A DNA stretch of 64,000 bases, taken from assembly GCA_019009955.1 (NCBI GenBank), contig CM032228.1, positions 222,677,501-222,741,500 on the forward strand, given 5' to 3'. The stretch is from Riptortus pedestris (taxonomy: Eukaryota; Arthropoda; Insecta; Hemiptera; Alydidae). Position 1 is the stretch's first letter, and every line of letters begins with the position of its first letter. Positions 12,101-20,429 of this stretch are shown piece after piece. The notes below the pieces were generated by a model that saw only the letters and a list, made by a program, of their open reading frames with translations, was not told where the DNA came from and searched no databases. The translations under genes were made by a program, and so were the position numbers.

Positions 12101-15100
12101 GTGTCTGTTTGTTTGTTACCTTTTCACATATAAACGGCTGAACCGAATTTTATGAAACTTGGTTACTACTACTATTACTGCTAACCCAACTTAGACATTA
12201 GGCTATATTAATATTCTCTGAGATGAAGAGGAGTGGGGGTTATAAGGGAAGCCTGAAATTAAAAATAGCGATATTTTGTTTCATATTGCGTTTTCGGCAA
12301 ATATGCACATAGAAAAAGTTTTGTTATTTTGTTATTTAGTTTTTTTATTTTGTTATTCTTTAGTCCCCAAAAGTTACCCTTTAGGATTGGCTATTTCAGA
12401 AAACCAATCCGTCATAGAAGGAAGTGTAATTGTAAATATTGAAGTCTTGCTATAAAAATACCATCATTAGTCAGTCACAATGTTTTCCCGGGCATCACCG
12501 GGTACCTTAGCTACTTGTTAATAAAATCCCAGAAAATTGTAGTAGTAAGAGATAGAGCAACTAAATATTGTTGCTACAGTTGGTACTTTTTAAAAACATT
12601 AAATTAAAAAAACAGTATTCATTAAAGATAATATATGCCATTATTTTTATATAATTCACAGTAGAATGTTATACAATTTCAATGAAATATTCAATTTTAC
12701 TTTTATTGTTGATTTGTTGGTATTAAAATAGTTGTAAATCATAAAAACAAATATGTACGTGGTTGAGCTTAAATTCTTAATAAGTATGTACTGTAGCCTG
12801 AAGATGCTAATGGAGTGGGTGAAACCATTTGTTAGATAAAAACATTTAATATAGGTAGTCTACATCTTTCTTTTCCCTAATAAAAATGTTATTCCCGAGA
12901 TGCTGGAAGGAACAGAAACCAATTGATCAGCAACAATAAAAATGGTTTGTCCTCTACAAGTACTTTATATATGCAGAGTGCAATTTCAGAGACCAAGCAC
13001 CATCATTCAGTACCTGCTGACAAAGCAAAAAAACCTTAAGAAACAACAATGGGCAACAGTGTGGAAAACAGCAATTAGAAACTCCCTGGGTATATGTGAT
13101 AGCAACACATAACACTATCTAAATTAAAAACAAACTAATTACGAGATAAGAACATATTTATTATATCACATTGTGTGAAAATCCCCATGAATGCTACCAA
13201 CAAAGGAACTAGAGTAAAAATGACGAAATAAAAACCCAATGTTAATAATAGAGAGGAGGAGATGTAGGAGGCACCTGATTAGAGAAAAAAATTTATATTT
13301 TTTACCCTAGACATATTTGTTTTTTGTGTCTGTTTTCTTTACTGTTGACCATGCTACGATTGCTATTTCTTAAGGTTTTTTGTTTCTTCAGCAGACACTG
13401 ATATAGAGCTTGGTCTCTGAAAGTGCACTCTGCATATATTAAAGTACTTGTAGAGGACAAGGCATTATTATTGATTCTGATAAAATATTACATTTCAAAG
13501 TATTGGTGAAAATTGAAAAGAAAGATTTTAGAAAATAAATGAAATGCTACCACTTATGGCAACCCCATATCTCTAGCACATGATGTCTTAATATAGAACT
13601 ATGAAAGAATAAAAATATACAATTTTTTCTCTGTAAAATACCCAAGTATTTAATAAAATAAGAACTTGTTGTGGAGGAATTATGGGTTCCTTATGAGTCT
13701 ACCTTGTACCACAGCTATTGGGTTGCCTGAGAAGTTTGTAGAGATTTTGAAAATAAGGTTATATCTGAATTTGTTCAACTAATAATGAATACAATGGTTA
13801 TTTTGTTTATACACCATTAATTCTCAATGTATTAACTGTGTTAACATTCATTAATTTATCTTTATCAAGTTTCTGCTAACCGAACATAGGCAATGATAAA
13901 ATCCATTTACGACACATTATGCTTTTCTTTTTTAAAAAAGGAAAAAAATGCAGCCCAAATTGCAAATAAGATTGTATGGTGACGATTCAGTTGGTGACAG
14001 CATTGTTCAGAGGTGGTTTTCATGGTTCAGGTCTAGGGATTTAAGCTGGAAGAGCGTCTCAGGGCTGGACAAATTTCAACGATCGATACTGAGGATATCT
14101 GGATGTTGGGATCTTTGTATTACTGTCCGTGAGATTGCTGCAGAATTGAATTCTTACAAGTCAACTATTTTTGAACATATGAAGAAGGCTGGTTACGCCT
14201 GTTCTTACGATGTTGGGGTTTACCATGAGCTCAGCAAAAGAAACCTTATGGAACGAATTCCCACTTGTGATGCCTTACTTAAAAGAAATGGGGAGTATTC
14301 ATTTCTGTACGTAAACACTAGCCAGGAAAAATCATGGGGATTGCCTGGAACAGGTCTGCTAGCAATGACAAAGGAATTTCCATCCTAGGAAGATTGTTTT
14401 GTATTTGTTGGGACTGGATGGTACCTATATACTTCAAGATCCTTCCACAAAATTAAACCATCGCTACTAATATGTAATGTTCCCGAATAGATCGACAGGC
14501 AGCATTAGAAGGAAAACAACAAAAGTGAACAAATAGGAAAGGTGTTATATTCCATCAGAACAATGCTCGACCTCAAATCTCTTTAAATACTCAGTAGGAC
14601 TTATTGAGCTTCGGATGGGAGGTTTTACCCCACCCACCATACTCACCTGACATCACTCCTTTGGAATACCACCTTTTCCGCTCCCTTCAAAATTTTCTGC
14701 AAGATAAATTTTATACTACAGAAGAAGACACCAAAAGGAACCTTACATTATTCTTAGGACATAAAGACAGTAATTTTCGGAAAGTAGGGATAATGACCTC
14801 CCGAGCCGTTGGGGAAGGGCAATTGTTAATGGCGATAATTATATTTAATTTATATAAATAAATTTTAAACTTTTAATAAATCTTTATTTTTTTTTTCCTT
14901 AATTTCTTTACAAACTTTCCGGATAACCCAATATATTCAAAAGGTTGGCATCTGGAATATTAATTTATTTTATCTATTAGTTAAACCATCCTTGTATATA
15001 AACTTTTGTTAGGAATTATAACTTAGCTCCTAACTTTTGTTAGGAGCTAGTTTAAGTATGATTTACTTCAGACAATAATAATTGTTTGTTTGTTTGTAGA

Positions 15101-15227
15101 TATGAAAGAACAACATGTAATTGAAACTCTGAAAAGCAAGAAGCAACAGATTATGCTTGCCACCCAACTTGTAAAAATGATACTCAAAATTGATGATGTC
15201 AGAACTCCTAATGATATTCAGCTTTAA
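2057..15227 (+). CDS. CCT5: CCT5, T-complex protein 1 subunit epsilon (C-terminal 300 residues, six exons)
   Basis: Epsilon subunit of the cytosolic group II chaperonin TRiC/CCT, the ATP-driven folding chamber for actin, tubulin and other proteins. Exons: 2057-2206, 2441-2560, 7460-7645, 8237-8374, 10786-10966, 15100-15227. All junctions are GT..AG and in frame. The product reads through the apical domain ([66 protein letters not shown]), the intermediate domain (EEAKRS-like [23 protein letters not shown]) and the C-terminal equatorial domain ([40 protein letters not shown]). It stops at 15225-15227. CCT5 is usually about 540 residues, so roughly 240 N-terminal residues with the other ATP-site motifs lie to the left. 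No internal stop or frameshift is seen, so the gene looks functional. Introns 2, 4 and 5 (about 4.9, 2.4 and 4.1 kb) are swollen by transposons. Confidence 0.97.
2441..2560 (+). CDS. CCT5: CCT5 exon (apical domain)
   Basis: Forty codons, phase 0-0, acceptor tctgatag, donor gtataa. Contains the family signature [14 protein letters not shown] and [10 protein letters not shown]. Confidence 0.95.
2866..4511 (+). mobile_element. Helitron-like non-autonomous element with four tandem ~297-bp units
   Basis: Starts after a TA tract with the family 5' block AAATTGTAACCTC.GTCTGTAC, then CATAAACGGCTAAACCGAA. Four internal units follow; the marker TGGGGGTT falls at 3141, 3439, 3720 and 4017 (spacing 298, 281, 297). 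Each unit carries an imperfect stem of the type ATAACAAAAGTT..AACTTTTGTTAT. The 3' end has a GC hairpin CCCGGGCGAAGCCGGG (about 4486-4500), followed by CTAA at 4508-4511 and a T, as in Helitron 3' ends (hairpin, then CTRR, then T). No transposase is encoded. It lies in CCT5 intron 2. Confidence 0.6.
4512..5064. other. Intronic, no feature recognised
   Basis: AT-rich CCT5 intron sequence. No open frame of note, no repeat shared with other parts of the window and no strong inverted repeat was seen. Confidence 0.5.
5065..5236 (-). repeat. tRNA-derived SINE, 3' fragment
   Basis: Matches the 3' half of the SINE copies at 60489-60715 and 32433-32631: AGAAAAGGGTGGTAACC, the ATTTATTTAATGA..TCATTAAATAAA inverted pair, and a TAATAA-rich tail. 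The tRNA-like head with box B is missing or decayed. Minus orientation. Confidence 0.7.
5343..6228 (+). repeat. S1 dispersed repeat, near full length
   Basis: Reference-like copy. It begins AAAAAGTCCGTCACGCAGGG, then GCTGCGTAAACTAAGCAGAT, and includes AAATGCAAATATCTCGG and ATTGGTTCTGTAC. A C-tract and GACCGCTAGAGCGTTAACAGAC precede a long TA core at 6008-6100. The end is the perfect palindrome GATTTCCCTTAAGGGAAATC followed by TGCTAAAA. AGCAGATTTCC at the start and GGAAATCTGCT at the end form a short terminal inverted repeat. Noncoding; the superfamily is unresolved. Confidence 0.75.
6008..6100. repeat. TA microsatellite in the S1 core
   Basis: Two TA runs interrupted by GATAACAGACAA, apparently a partial duplication of the S1 sequence next to the core. 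Confidence 0.9.
6229..6686. other. Intronic, no feature recognised
   Basis: CCT5 intron 2 sequence between two S1 copies. No repeat, open frame or structure stood out. Confidence 0.5.
6687..7045 (+). repeat. S1 dispersed repeat, partial copy without long TA core
   Basis: Starts at AAATGCAAATATCTCGG, passes the C-tract and ends with GATTTCCCTTAAGGGAAATC at about 7020-7039. The TA core is reduced to AGATAGATA. In CCT5 intron 2. Confidence 0.7.
7460..7645 (+). CDS. CCT5: CCT5 exon (apical to intermediate domain)
   Basis: Sixty-two codons, phase 0-0, acceptor atttttcag, donor gtgagt. Reads [18 protein letters not shown] through [17 protein letters not shown] to IFIRGSNQM. Confidence 0.95.
8237..8374 (+). 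CDS. CCT5: CCT5 exon (intermediate domain)
   Basis: Forty-six codons, phase 0-0, acceptor aatttcag, donor gtaagt. Carries the glycine-rich group II chaperonin motif [11 protein letters not shown]. Confidence 0.95.
8375..9405. other. CCT5 intron 4, left part
   Basis: Mostly unremarkable. At about 8795-8895 a ~43-bp stretch is present twice in diverged form (TCCCCAGGGAATGGCGTCTT and TCCCCAGGGCATTGCATCTT, each followed by CAAYCCATAT), a small tandem duplication. Confidence 0.5.
9406..10441 (+). mobile_element. Helitron-like non-autonomous element
   Basis: TA tract, then AAATGAATGTTTGTTTGTAT and TCGTAAACGGCTAAACC (the 5' block shared with 55118). One unit with AGTGGGGGTTATAAGGGAGG follows, and the rest is mostly other sequence. 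The 3' end is hairpin CCCGGGCGAAGCCG, ACCTTAG, CTAG (10438-10441), then T. Lies in CCT5 intron 4. Confidence 0.6.
10482..10785 (-). repeat. S1 repeat abutting the CCT5 exon 5 splice acceptor
   Basis: Reverse-oriented S1: GCAGATTTCCTTAAGGGAAA, then AAATGTCCATC, ACCGCTCTAGAG, GTTAATGGCTGAAATC, a G-tract, CCAATCTTATTGCAAAT, ATAAATGTTGTTATGTATTT. S1 similarity continues into the T-run just before the AG at 10784-10785, so the pyrimidine tract used by CCT5 seems to be repeat-derived. Confidence 0.65.
10786..10966 (+). CDS. CCT5: CCT5 exon (equatorial domain)
   Basis: Sixty codons plus one base, donor gtaaaa. Reads [20 protein letters not shown] to [14 protein letters not shown]. Its acceptor (tttttttag) directly abuts an S1 repeat copy in the intron. 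Confidence 0.95.
11040..11995. other. CCT5 intron 5, left part
   Basis: AT-rich. A segment near 11515-11570 (AGGGAATAGAAAGATGTAGT) recurs inverted near 12855-12880 (CTACATCTTTCTTTTCCCTA), which suggests two remnants of one repeat. No gene is seen. Confidence 0.4.
11996..12514 (+). mobile_element. Helitron-like element, short one-unit copy
   Basis: 5' block AATTGTAACCCCTGTCTGTA and CGTTTCATA..CATAGACAC.AT, one GTGGGGGTTATAAGGGA unit, and 3' hairpin CCCGGGCATCACCGGG followed by ACCTTAG and CTAC (12511-12514), a mutated CTRR terminus. Confidence 0.55.
12925..13482. mobile_element. Fold-back element, long imperfect inverted arms
   Basis: Left arm about 12925-13080 and right arm about 13325-13482 are inverted copies. 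TTGTCCTCTACAAGTACTTT at 12947 pairs with AAAGTACTTGTAGAGGACAA ending at 13460; GAGACCAAGC pairs with GCTTGGTCTC, and CCTTAAGAAA with TTTCTTAAGG. The loop of about 245 bp shows no coding. Family unknown. Confidence 0.6.
13718..14931 (+). mobile_element. mariner element with TA target duplication
   Basis: TIR TTGGGTTGCCTGAGAAGTTT at 13718 matches the reverse complement of the right end ending at 14931 (TTGGGTTATCCGGAAAGTTT). TA flanks both sides (13716-13717 and 14932-14933). At 1,214 bp it is close to the usual 1.3 kb of mariner. It is inserted in CCT5 intron 5 in the sense direction. Confidence 0.9.
13948..14861 (+). pseudogene. mariner transposase, inactivated
   Basis: DD34D transposase remnant. 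The first open part (13948-14388) holds the helix-turn-helix region ([16 protein letters not shown]), a second DNA-binding segment ([16 protein letters not shown]) and the [13 protein letters not shown] linker. Frame is lost between 14388 and 14604, and it ends with [20 protein letters not shown]. All three catalytic positions look changed: the VTGDEKW-type motif reads NTSQEKSW, the HQDNARPH motif reads HQNNARPQ, and the final SPDLAPSDYHLF-type motif reads [12 protein letters not shown]. The copy is therefore dead. The canonical motifs are from family knowledge. Confidence 0.88.
15100..15227 (+). CDS. CCT5: CCT5 terminal exon with stop codon
   Basis: Completes the split Asp codon (G at 10966, AT here), then [20 protein letters not shown] to RTPNDIQL and TAA at 15225-15227. 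A possible poly(A) signal AATAAA lies at 15389-15394. Confidence 0.95.
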
Positions 15228-15388
15228 ATTAATGTTTCTTTATTTTTTTACATAATTAAGCTTGTCCATGAACTAATATAATATAGTTTTCAAATGCCTT
15301 TTTATATTTTCACTATTTTTAACTAATAGTATTTACATCATCACTTTTTTTTTTCTCTCACAAGAATGAGAACATTTTTATTTGTTAA

Positions 15389-15394
15389 AATAAA
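15389..15394 (+). promoter_or_regulatory. Possible CCT5 polyadenylation signal
   Basis: AATAAA in TTAAAATAAACC, about 160 bases after the CCT5 stop codon. The region is AT-rich, so chance hexamers are common and the assignment is tentative. Confidence 0.4.
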
Positions 15395-15723
15395 CCAGTT
15401 TATATATTTATTGTTACATTGTTTCATTTTCCTCAATTATCCTTATTTTATTCATTTTCCAAAATGATTAATTTTCAAGAAGCAATATAATTTTGTAGAT
15501 TATCATAAACACAATTAACAAAAAAAAAAATCAATCCCTAGAAATGTTTTAACAATTAATTCTTTATTTAATATATTTAAAAAAATAAAAACATATATAT
15601 CTACTTTATAAAAGTAAGACTGTCTATTTTTTGTCTTCTTTTTCTCTATAGAACTTGAACTGATGAATCTTTGAACTAATAAACACACACATTCCTTCTT
15701 GAAATTGAACCTATGATTCTTAA

Positions 15724-16519
15724 CCCTTTAGTTGTGGCACAGGTAGAGGAGGGTGAGTGACGCCACCCCTCTTTGCGCGGGATTCCCGGCCCACACGGTT
15801 GCCCCCTCACCCATTTGTTGGTTGTTTCCCTAATTTTGGAAAATATTCTGGATTTTTTATCGCATTCAAGGATATTAGTTATATATTGTAGATGTTGAAG
15901 ATGTTGTATGTTAAGTTTTTCAATGAATGTTCTAGTCTGCCCATCAAAAATGCATCATATTTTTATGTAAACAGATGTTATTACATATTATATTGTAGTG
16001 TAAACACAAAGAAATGAAAACTAATCGATTAATAAAATATATCCATTTTAGTGTTTACGAAAGTTTCCCCTCACCTTTTTTGATCCAGGACTTGGGACCT
16101 CGTCACTGGCAGGTTTAAAATAAATAAATAAATTAAGCTTTCTGCTGCAAATATCACAGAGAACGTATATGCACAAAGAGACACAAATCAAGACTGTAAA
16201 CAGTGCCAGGGACAATTACAAGTATAAAGCTGTCAACTAATTTGGAGGAGGGTAGGGCCCGCCTCCCTTACACCCTACAGATCCACATAAATGCAATCTG
16301 GTGAGCCTACAAGTAGTAGTTACTAATTCCCCTATTTGCCAACAGATGATTCTCTTCCGAGCCACAACAGTGGTTTAGAGAAATTAGATGGAGAACGACC
16401 AAACCACTATAGTGGCTCTGTGTTCGTGGGGCACGGCCCTCCCTGAGCCACTATAGTGGCTTTGCGCACTGGGGATGGTCTGGTTCAAGCCACTATAGTG
16501 GCTTTGCACAATGAAAAGG
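15724..16519. mobile_element. TTAA-flanked non-autonomous element (piggyBac-type candidate)
   Basis: TTAA occurs at 15720-15723 and 16520-16523. The left end CCCTTTAGTTGTGGCACAGG resembles the reverse complement of the right end, CCTTTTCATTGTGCAAAGCC. No coding was found. The right 160 bp holds four regularly spaced palindromes (listed separately). The terminal repeats are imperfect, so the boundary call is moderate. Confidence 0.5.
16362..16501. repeat. Four phased palindromes, CCACTATAGTGG type
   Basis: CCACAACAGTGG at 16362-16373, then CCACTATAGTGG at 16404-16415, 16448-16459 and 16490-16501. Start-to-start spacing is 42, 44 and 42 bp, about four helical turns. They could be sites for a dimeric DNA-binding protein in the subterminal part of the TTAA-flanked element. 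Confidence 0.8.
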
Positions 16520-16930
16520 TTAATCTACATGAGTTCCTCACAGAGGTACAAATTATTTCCTTTGCTGTTTCAACTTCAGTTTTTCAAAATCCTCAGTCCT
16601 TTATATACACCTGGACCTTATTAGATTACAAAAGAATTTGCATTGTCCAATATATTTATCATGTATTCAATTAGGTAAATCATAAATTCTTCCTCTATTA
16701 CTTACATTAGCCTGATCTACCCGTGAAGTGATGTTTTATGAAGGTAGTAATGGCTTCTATTATAAAAGCAGGATAAGTTGACGGTTTTATTTATGCTCTT
16801 ACTTATCTACTAGATTTTTTGCAACTATATATCTTACTCAAAATCAGTATCAGTTCTAAAACAGCTATTTTATGGTCCTAACAAGTATTATGTATATTTC
16901 AATGATCCACATTAACATCTTCAGATTTAA

Positions 16931-17840
16931 CCCTTCACAGACAAGGAATATGAAAATTACATTGCAGGCAAGCTGGGTCACGGGTGACCCAGTCATATTT
17001 ATAGCACATTTTTTTCATTTTAACAGAAATATTCCAGTTGTTGTTTTTTTTTTATATAAAAAAAGAAAGTATAGTTTGAAAAATTTATTTTATTTAGCAA
17101 TATACATAATATGATAAAAATACAAAAACTTACATTAGTAGGAACGTAGAGTTCCAGACCTTTGGTATCCGTATAGGATAAAAGATAAAAATTAAACGAG
17201 TAAACTCCTAGAAGGGAAAAAATAAGAAATTTCCAGCTATAAAAGACGAGAAAATTTAATAAAATATTAGTGATTAAATAATTTTGAGTAAGTTATCAGT
17301 CTCCCATTTCATCCGGCAGTCCAGCAATAATTTTTCCTACTCTGAACAGTCAAAAACTTTCCAGATCAAAATAAATAGTTTAAACTCTTACAGAAAAAAT
17401 ATATATAAAAAAATACTCTACGGAAAAAAGAATAAGAAAATATGAGGGATAAAAAATCAAAAAAAGGGAATAAACTCTTAGTAATGAAAGTTCACTAATA
17501 CTTCAAACTCAGAACAATCTAACAATCTTCTATTTCTTCATCTTCTTCAAGTGAGACTCTGGTAATGCATCGAGAACAAATACTTAGCCTATGCTCAGCA
17601 CATAGGCTGCGATTACAATGAGCGCAGTTTGATGTACCCTTACGATCTCTTGATTTTTCACAAAAAGCACACCGACGTCTTGAAGTGCTGGGTCCAGGCT
17701 GATTCTCAATTTCTTTTTCAACTCTCGGAAAGAGGGGAGGGGTACCGTGCACTCCCCCTCCCCTCCTTCCCTTACTTTACTCAGAATATTAGTTTTACCA
17801 ACCTCTGGGTCACCGGCAACCCAGCCTTGCCTGTGAAGGG
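16931..17840 (-). mobile_element. piggyBac-like element, internally deleted, TTAA target duplication
   Basis: TTAA at 16927-16930 and 17841-17844 flank terminal repeats CCCTTCACAGACAAGG and (reverse complement of the right end) CCCTTCACAGGCAAGG, 15 of 16 identical. Subterminal repeats GCTGGGTCACGGGTGACCCA (left) and the related right-hand CTGGGTCACCGGCAACCCAG sit at different distances from the two ends, as in piggyBac. Only the last part of the transposase remains (17519-17752). Confidence 0.85.
17519..17752 (-). pseudogene. piggyBac transposase C-terminal Cys-rich domain
   Basis: About 77 residues with the C-terminal zinc-binding cysteine pattern of piggyBac transposases: CAFCEKSRDRKGTSNCAHC, then CAEHRLSICSRC, and an acidic tail ending at 17519. 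In the family this domain binds the terminal repeats. The catalytic DDD domain is absent through internal deletion. The apparent upstream Met is arbitrary; the real start is lost. Confidence 0.8.
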
Positions 17841-17934
17841 TTAATGAAATTCTCTAGGTATTTATTAACAATAACTAAACAATATTTTTTATTAATTTAA
17901 TAAACGTTTGCATTATTGTTCCCACATAAATTAA

Positions 17935-18262
17935 AATCATGAAGGGGCTGTGTAAACTAAGCAGATTTCCCTCTTACTGGTATGACACACTACTGATCGC
18001 ATCACCACAAATTCTCTATTTCTATGTATAAAAAAAAACAATGAGAAGGGAGCAGAGGAGACTCTGTAGCTGAGAACAAATGACTCGCTTAATATTTGAG
18101 TTGCAAAAATGTATCAACAAGATCGGTTCTATAACATTTTACAATTCGCCTCATTACAACCGAGGTATTTTGGAATCCTCCACTTTAAACCTCCACTATT
18201 CCAGCTCCGAATTCTGCCATTAACAAATATGATGTTTAGTGTTGACTGAAAAGGTTAAATAT
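17935..18262 (+). repeat. S1 repeat, degenerate copy
   Basis: Begins GGGGCTGTGTAAACTAAGCA (S1 5' part) and later shows GATCGGTTCTATAACA, a short C-tract and CCATTAACAAATATGA. The match is strongly diverged. Confidence 0.5.
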
Positions 18263-18405
18263 TGAGTATGTATAGATCATATAAACAATTTTGAGACAAA
18301 AAAAGTAAAATCTAAATTGGTGATGTCATAACAAATTTGTATGTATATTTCAAAGTAAAAGTTCAATGAAAACCAGATTTGGTATTTAACCTTGGAATGA
18401 AGTGG

Positions 18406-18408
<3 letters not shown>

Positions 18409-18474
<66 letters not shown>
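18409..18474. repeat. TA microsatellite
   Basis: Pure TA dinucleotide run of about 66 bp. Open frames read across it are not genes. Confidence 0.95.
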
Positions 18475-18476
<2 letters not shown>

Positions 18477-18689
18477 AACAAACAAAATAAGCTGCCCTCT
18501 TTCTGAGGGTACCTGTATGGTCAGCCTCCTAATCTGCCAATTTATTGGTAATAATGTTTTGTTTTTTAATTTTGTTTAAATTGTAAATGAAAATTTGGAA
18601 TAAATTGAATGTGTGCAAATTAGGGGGTATCTCAGGTGAGAGAGCAGCTTAACTTTATCATCTTTATTTTTTATGTAAATGGTGAATGA

Positions 18690-19240
18690 CAATTCTTATA
18701 GTGATTTTAGTATAAGTGTGGATAACTCCTTCAAATCATCATTTGTCAGCCCATGTTCTATTAATGTCTTCACCGTTTTTTGATGGAGGACTCCTCTTGA
18801 GCCGAACAGTAGCCCCATAACCGTCCAGTCTTGTATTTGGTATTTTTTTGAGAAATGGGAGCAGCATGGTTCATATATTGATTTCTTCTCTTGGTCCACC
18901 TCGCCTGCTTGATTTTTGTGCATCTCAAAACGGACAGTAGGATCTAGAATGAGGCCTTTTTTCATTTTTCTTGATGGTTACAATATCCACTCTTCTTGGA
19001 GCGCTGTCTGAGGAATTACAAGTCACCTCTTCAAATATATCCCAATCAGGGTGCTTCTTTTTCAAGAGGTGAGCAATTTGAGTCCGGACCTTATGATGTC
19101 GTGAATTGCGCATCTGCTCGCCCCATTGGCAGGACCCTAGGACATGGGGAAGGGGTTCGATCTCACTGCAATGCCTACAGTGGGTGTTTCCTAGATTCCT
19201 TCCTGGGACAGAGCGAACTGGCACTAGATTCACGTTCATC
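18690..19240 (-). pseudogene. R2-like non-LTR retrotransposon, C-terminal fragment
   Basis: 3' end of the single ORF of an R2-type LINE. A zinc finger CRHCSEIEPLPHVLGSC (near 19160-19115) is followed by RNSRHHKV and the restriction-like endonuclease region: RRVDIVTI, then after a frameshift near 18960 ILDPTVRFEMHK, KKSIYEPCCSHF and VMGLLFGSRG. Reverse transcriptase is missing, as in a 5'-truncated copy. The frameshift means it cannot encode the full domain. The name rests on the order zinc finger, then PTVRFE endonuclease. Confidence 0.72.
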
Positions 19241-19245
19241 TTCAA

Positions 19246-19278
<33 letters not shown>
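19246..19278. repeat. CA/TA compound microsatellite
   Basis: ACACAC run followed by a TATATA run, at the junction between the LINE fragment and an S1 fragment. Confidence 0.9.
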
Positions 19279-19402
19279 CAATTTTGAACGGACCTCATTT
19301 TCGTCATCTGGGTAGGATTGATGGACATTTGAAGAAATTTTTTGAAAATTGTGTCATGAGTACAGTCTCAAGAGCAGATCTCCCTTAAGGAAAATCTGCT
19401 AA
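19279..19402 (+). repeat. S1 repeat, 3' fragment
   Basis: AATTTTGAACGGACCTCATT, GATGGACATTTGAAGAAA, ending TCCCTTAAGGAAAATCTGCT. Confidence 0.75.
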
Positions 19403-19929
19403 GAGGAGACTTTGCCTGTGAAATGATGCTCCAAAAGCAAAAACGGGGTTTACTTAAATTGAATAGTAAGTGACAATAAAAAGTATATCTATTACTAAAA
19501 TCCAAAGCATTATTACTAGTACATCTGACTTCCTGTTCATGTGTTTATTTTTCTGATTTTTTGGGGATCCCCTCCCCCATCCTTTATGCAAGAAGGTTTT
19601 CACAATTACTAGGGGTTTTGGTTTGCTAGCTATCAAACTTGCCGCCTTTTGATAGTAGTTTTTTACACGTTCCATTCCACTGGAATATTACATGTATTCT
19701 AGAATGTCCCAAATCAATATAAAATATATGAATAATAAATAAATTAAAAAAATAAATAAACTAAGAATGTACATTTGTAGTGAATTACAATTAATTTATA
19801 TATAAATTATTTCAAGAGTAATATAAACAGAATTAAAAATAAGAATGTTAAATAAAAATAAAAACATATAAAGAGAAGGTTATTAGTCTTAAAAAATAAA
19901 AAAAAAAGTATTGTATCAGCTAAAATAAG

Positions 19930-20335
19930 CATTCAACCTATTAATTGTATTAAAAGCATGTTCTGCAAATATTTTAAAAGCACTATCATATTTTAAAAAT
20001 AACTTGTCTTCTTCCATTGGAAAGCCTTTTTTTTTTGTCCAATGTTTTGTTTTAGTTTTTGTTGTTCATTAGTCAATAGTCTGCTATCATATATTAGTGT
20101 TGACTTGTTTGTGAAGTTGTGTAATCACAGGGGCAAGTATTGTTGTAATTTAAGGTTGAATCGTTGGTAGTAAGAATTTAGTGTACAATGTCCTGTTACT
20201 AATTGTCTAATGTAGAAGTCTGTTTGTATGCATGTGTTAATGTTTGGAATGAAAAGTTTTAAATGTTGTCCTTTATTAGTTACAGTGCATTGTTGTTGCC
20301 ACTTTTCAGTTAGACGAGTTTTTAACATATATTTT
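19930..20335 (-). pseudogene. LINE (R1/jockey-type) RNase H-region fragment
   Basis: A 67-codon stretch (20328-20125) reads KWQQQCTVTNKGQHLKLFIP and RQLVTGHCTLNSYYQRFN. This matches the WQ..W..S.KGR..FFP...FLTGHG.FN.YL pattern that follows the RNase H domain in R1- and jockey-type ORF2. Downstream, in shifted frames, come CPCDYTTSQT and LLTNEQQKLKQNIG, the remains of the terminal CCHC block. Decayed and lacking reverse transcriptase. Confidence 0.65.
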
Positions 20336-20360
20336 ACATGGGCTTGGAGATTTTATTATA

Positions 20361-20424
<64 letters not shown>
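20361..20424. repeat. CA/TA compound microsatellite
   Basis: ACACACAC followed by a TA run of about 54 bp. Confidence 0.95.
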
Positions 20425-20427
<3 letters not shown>

Positions 20428-20429
20428 AC

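Noticed and set aside
18277..18579. Open frames of alternating Tyr-Ile across TA repeats
   Set aside because: Artefact of a TA microsatellite; the same applies at 20361-20424, 26376-26430, 31006-31062 and 43403-43448.
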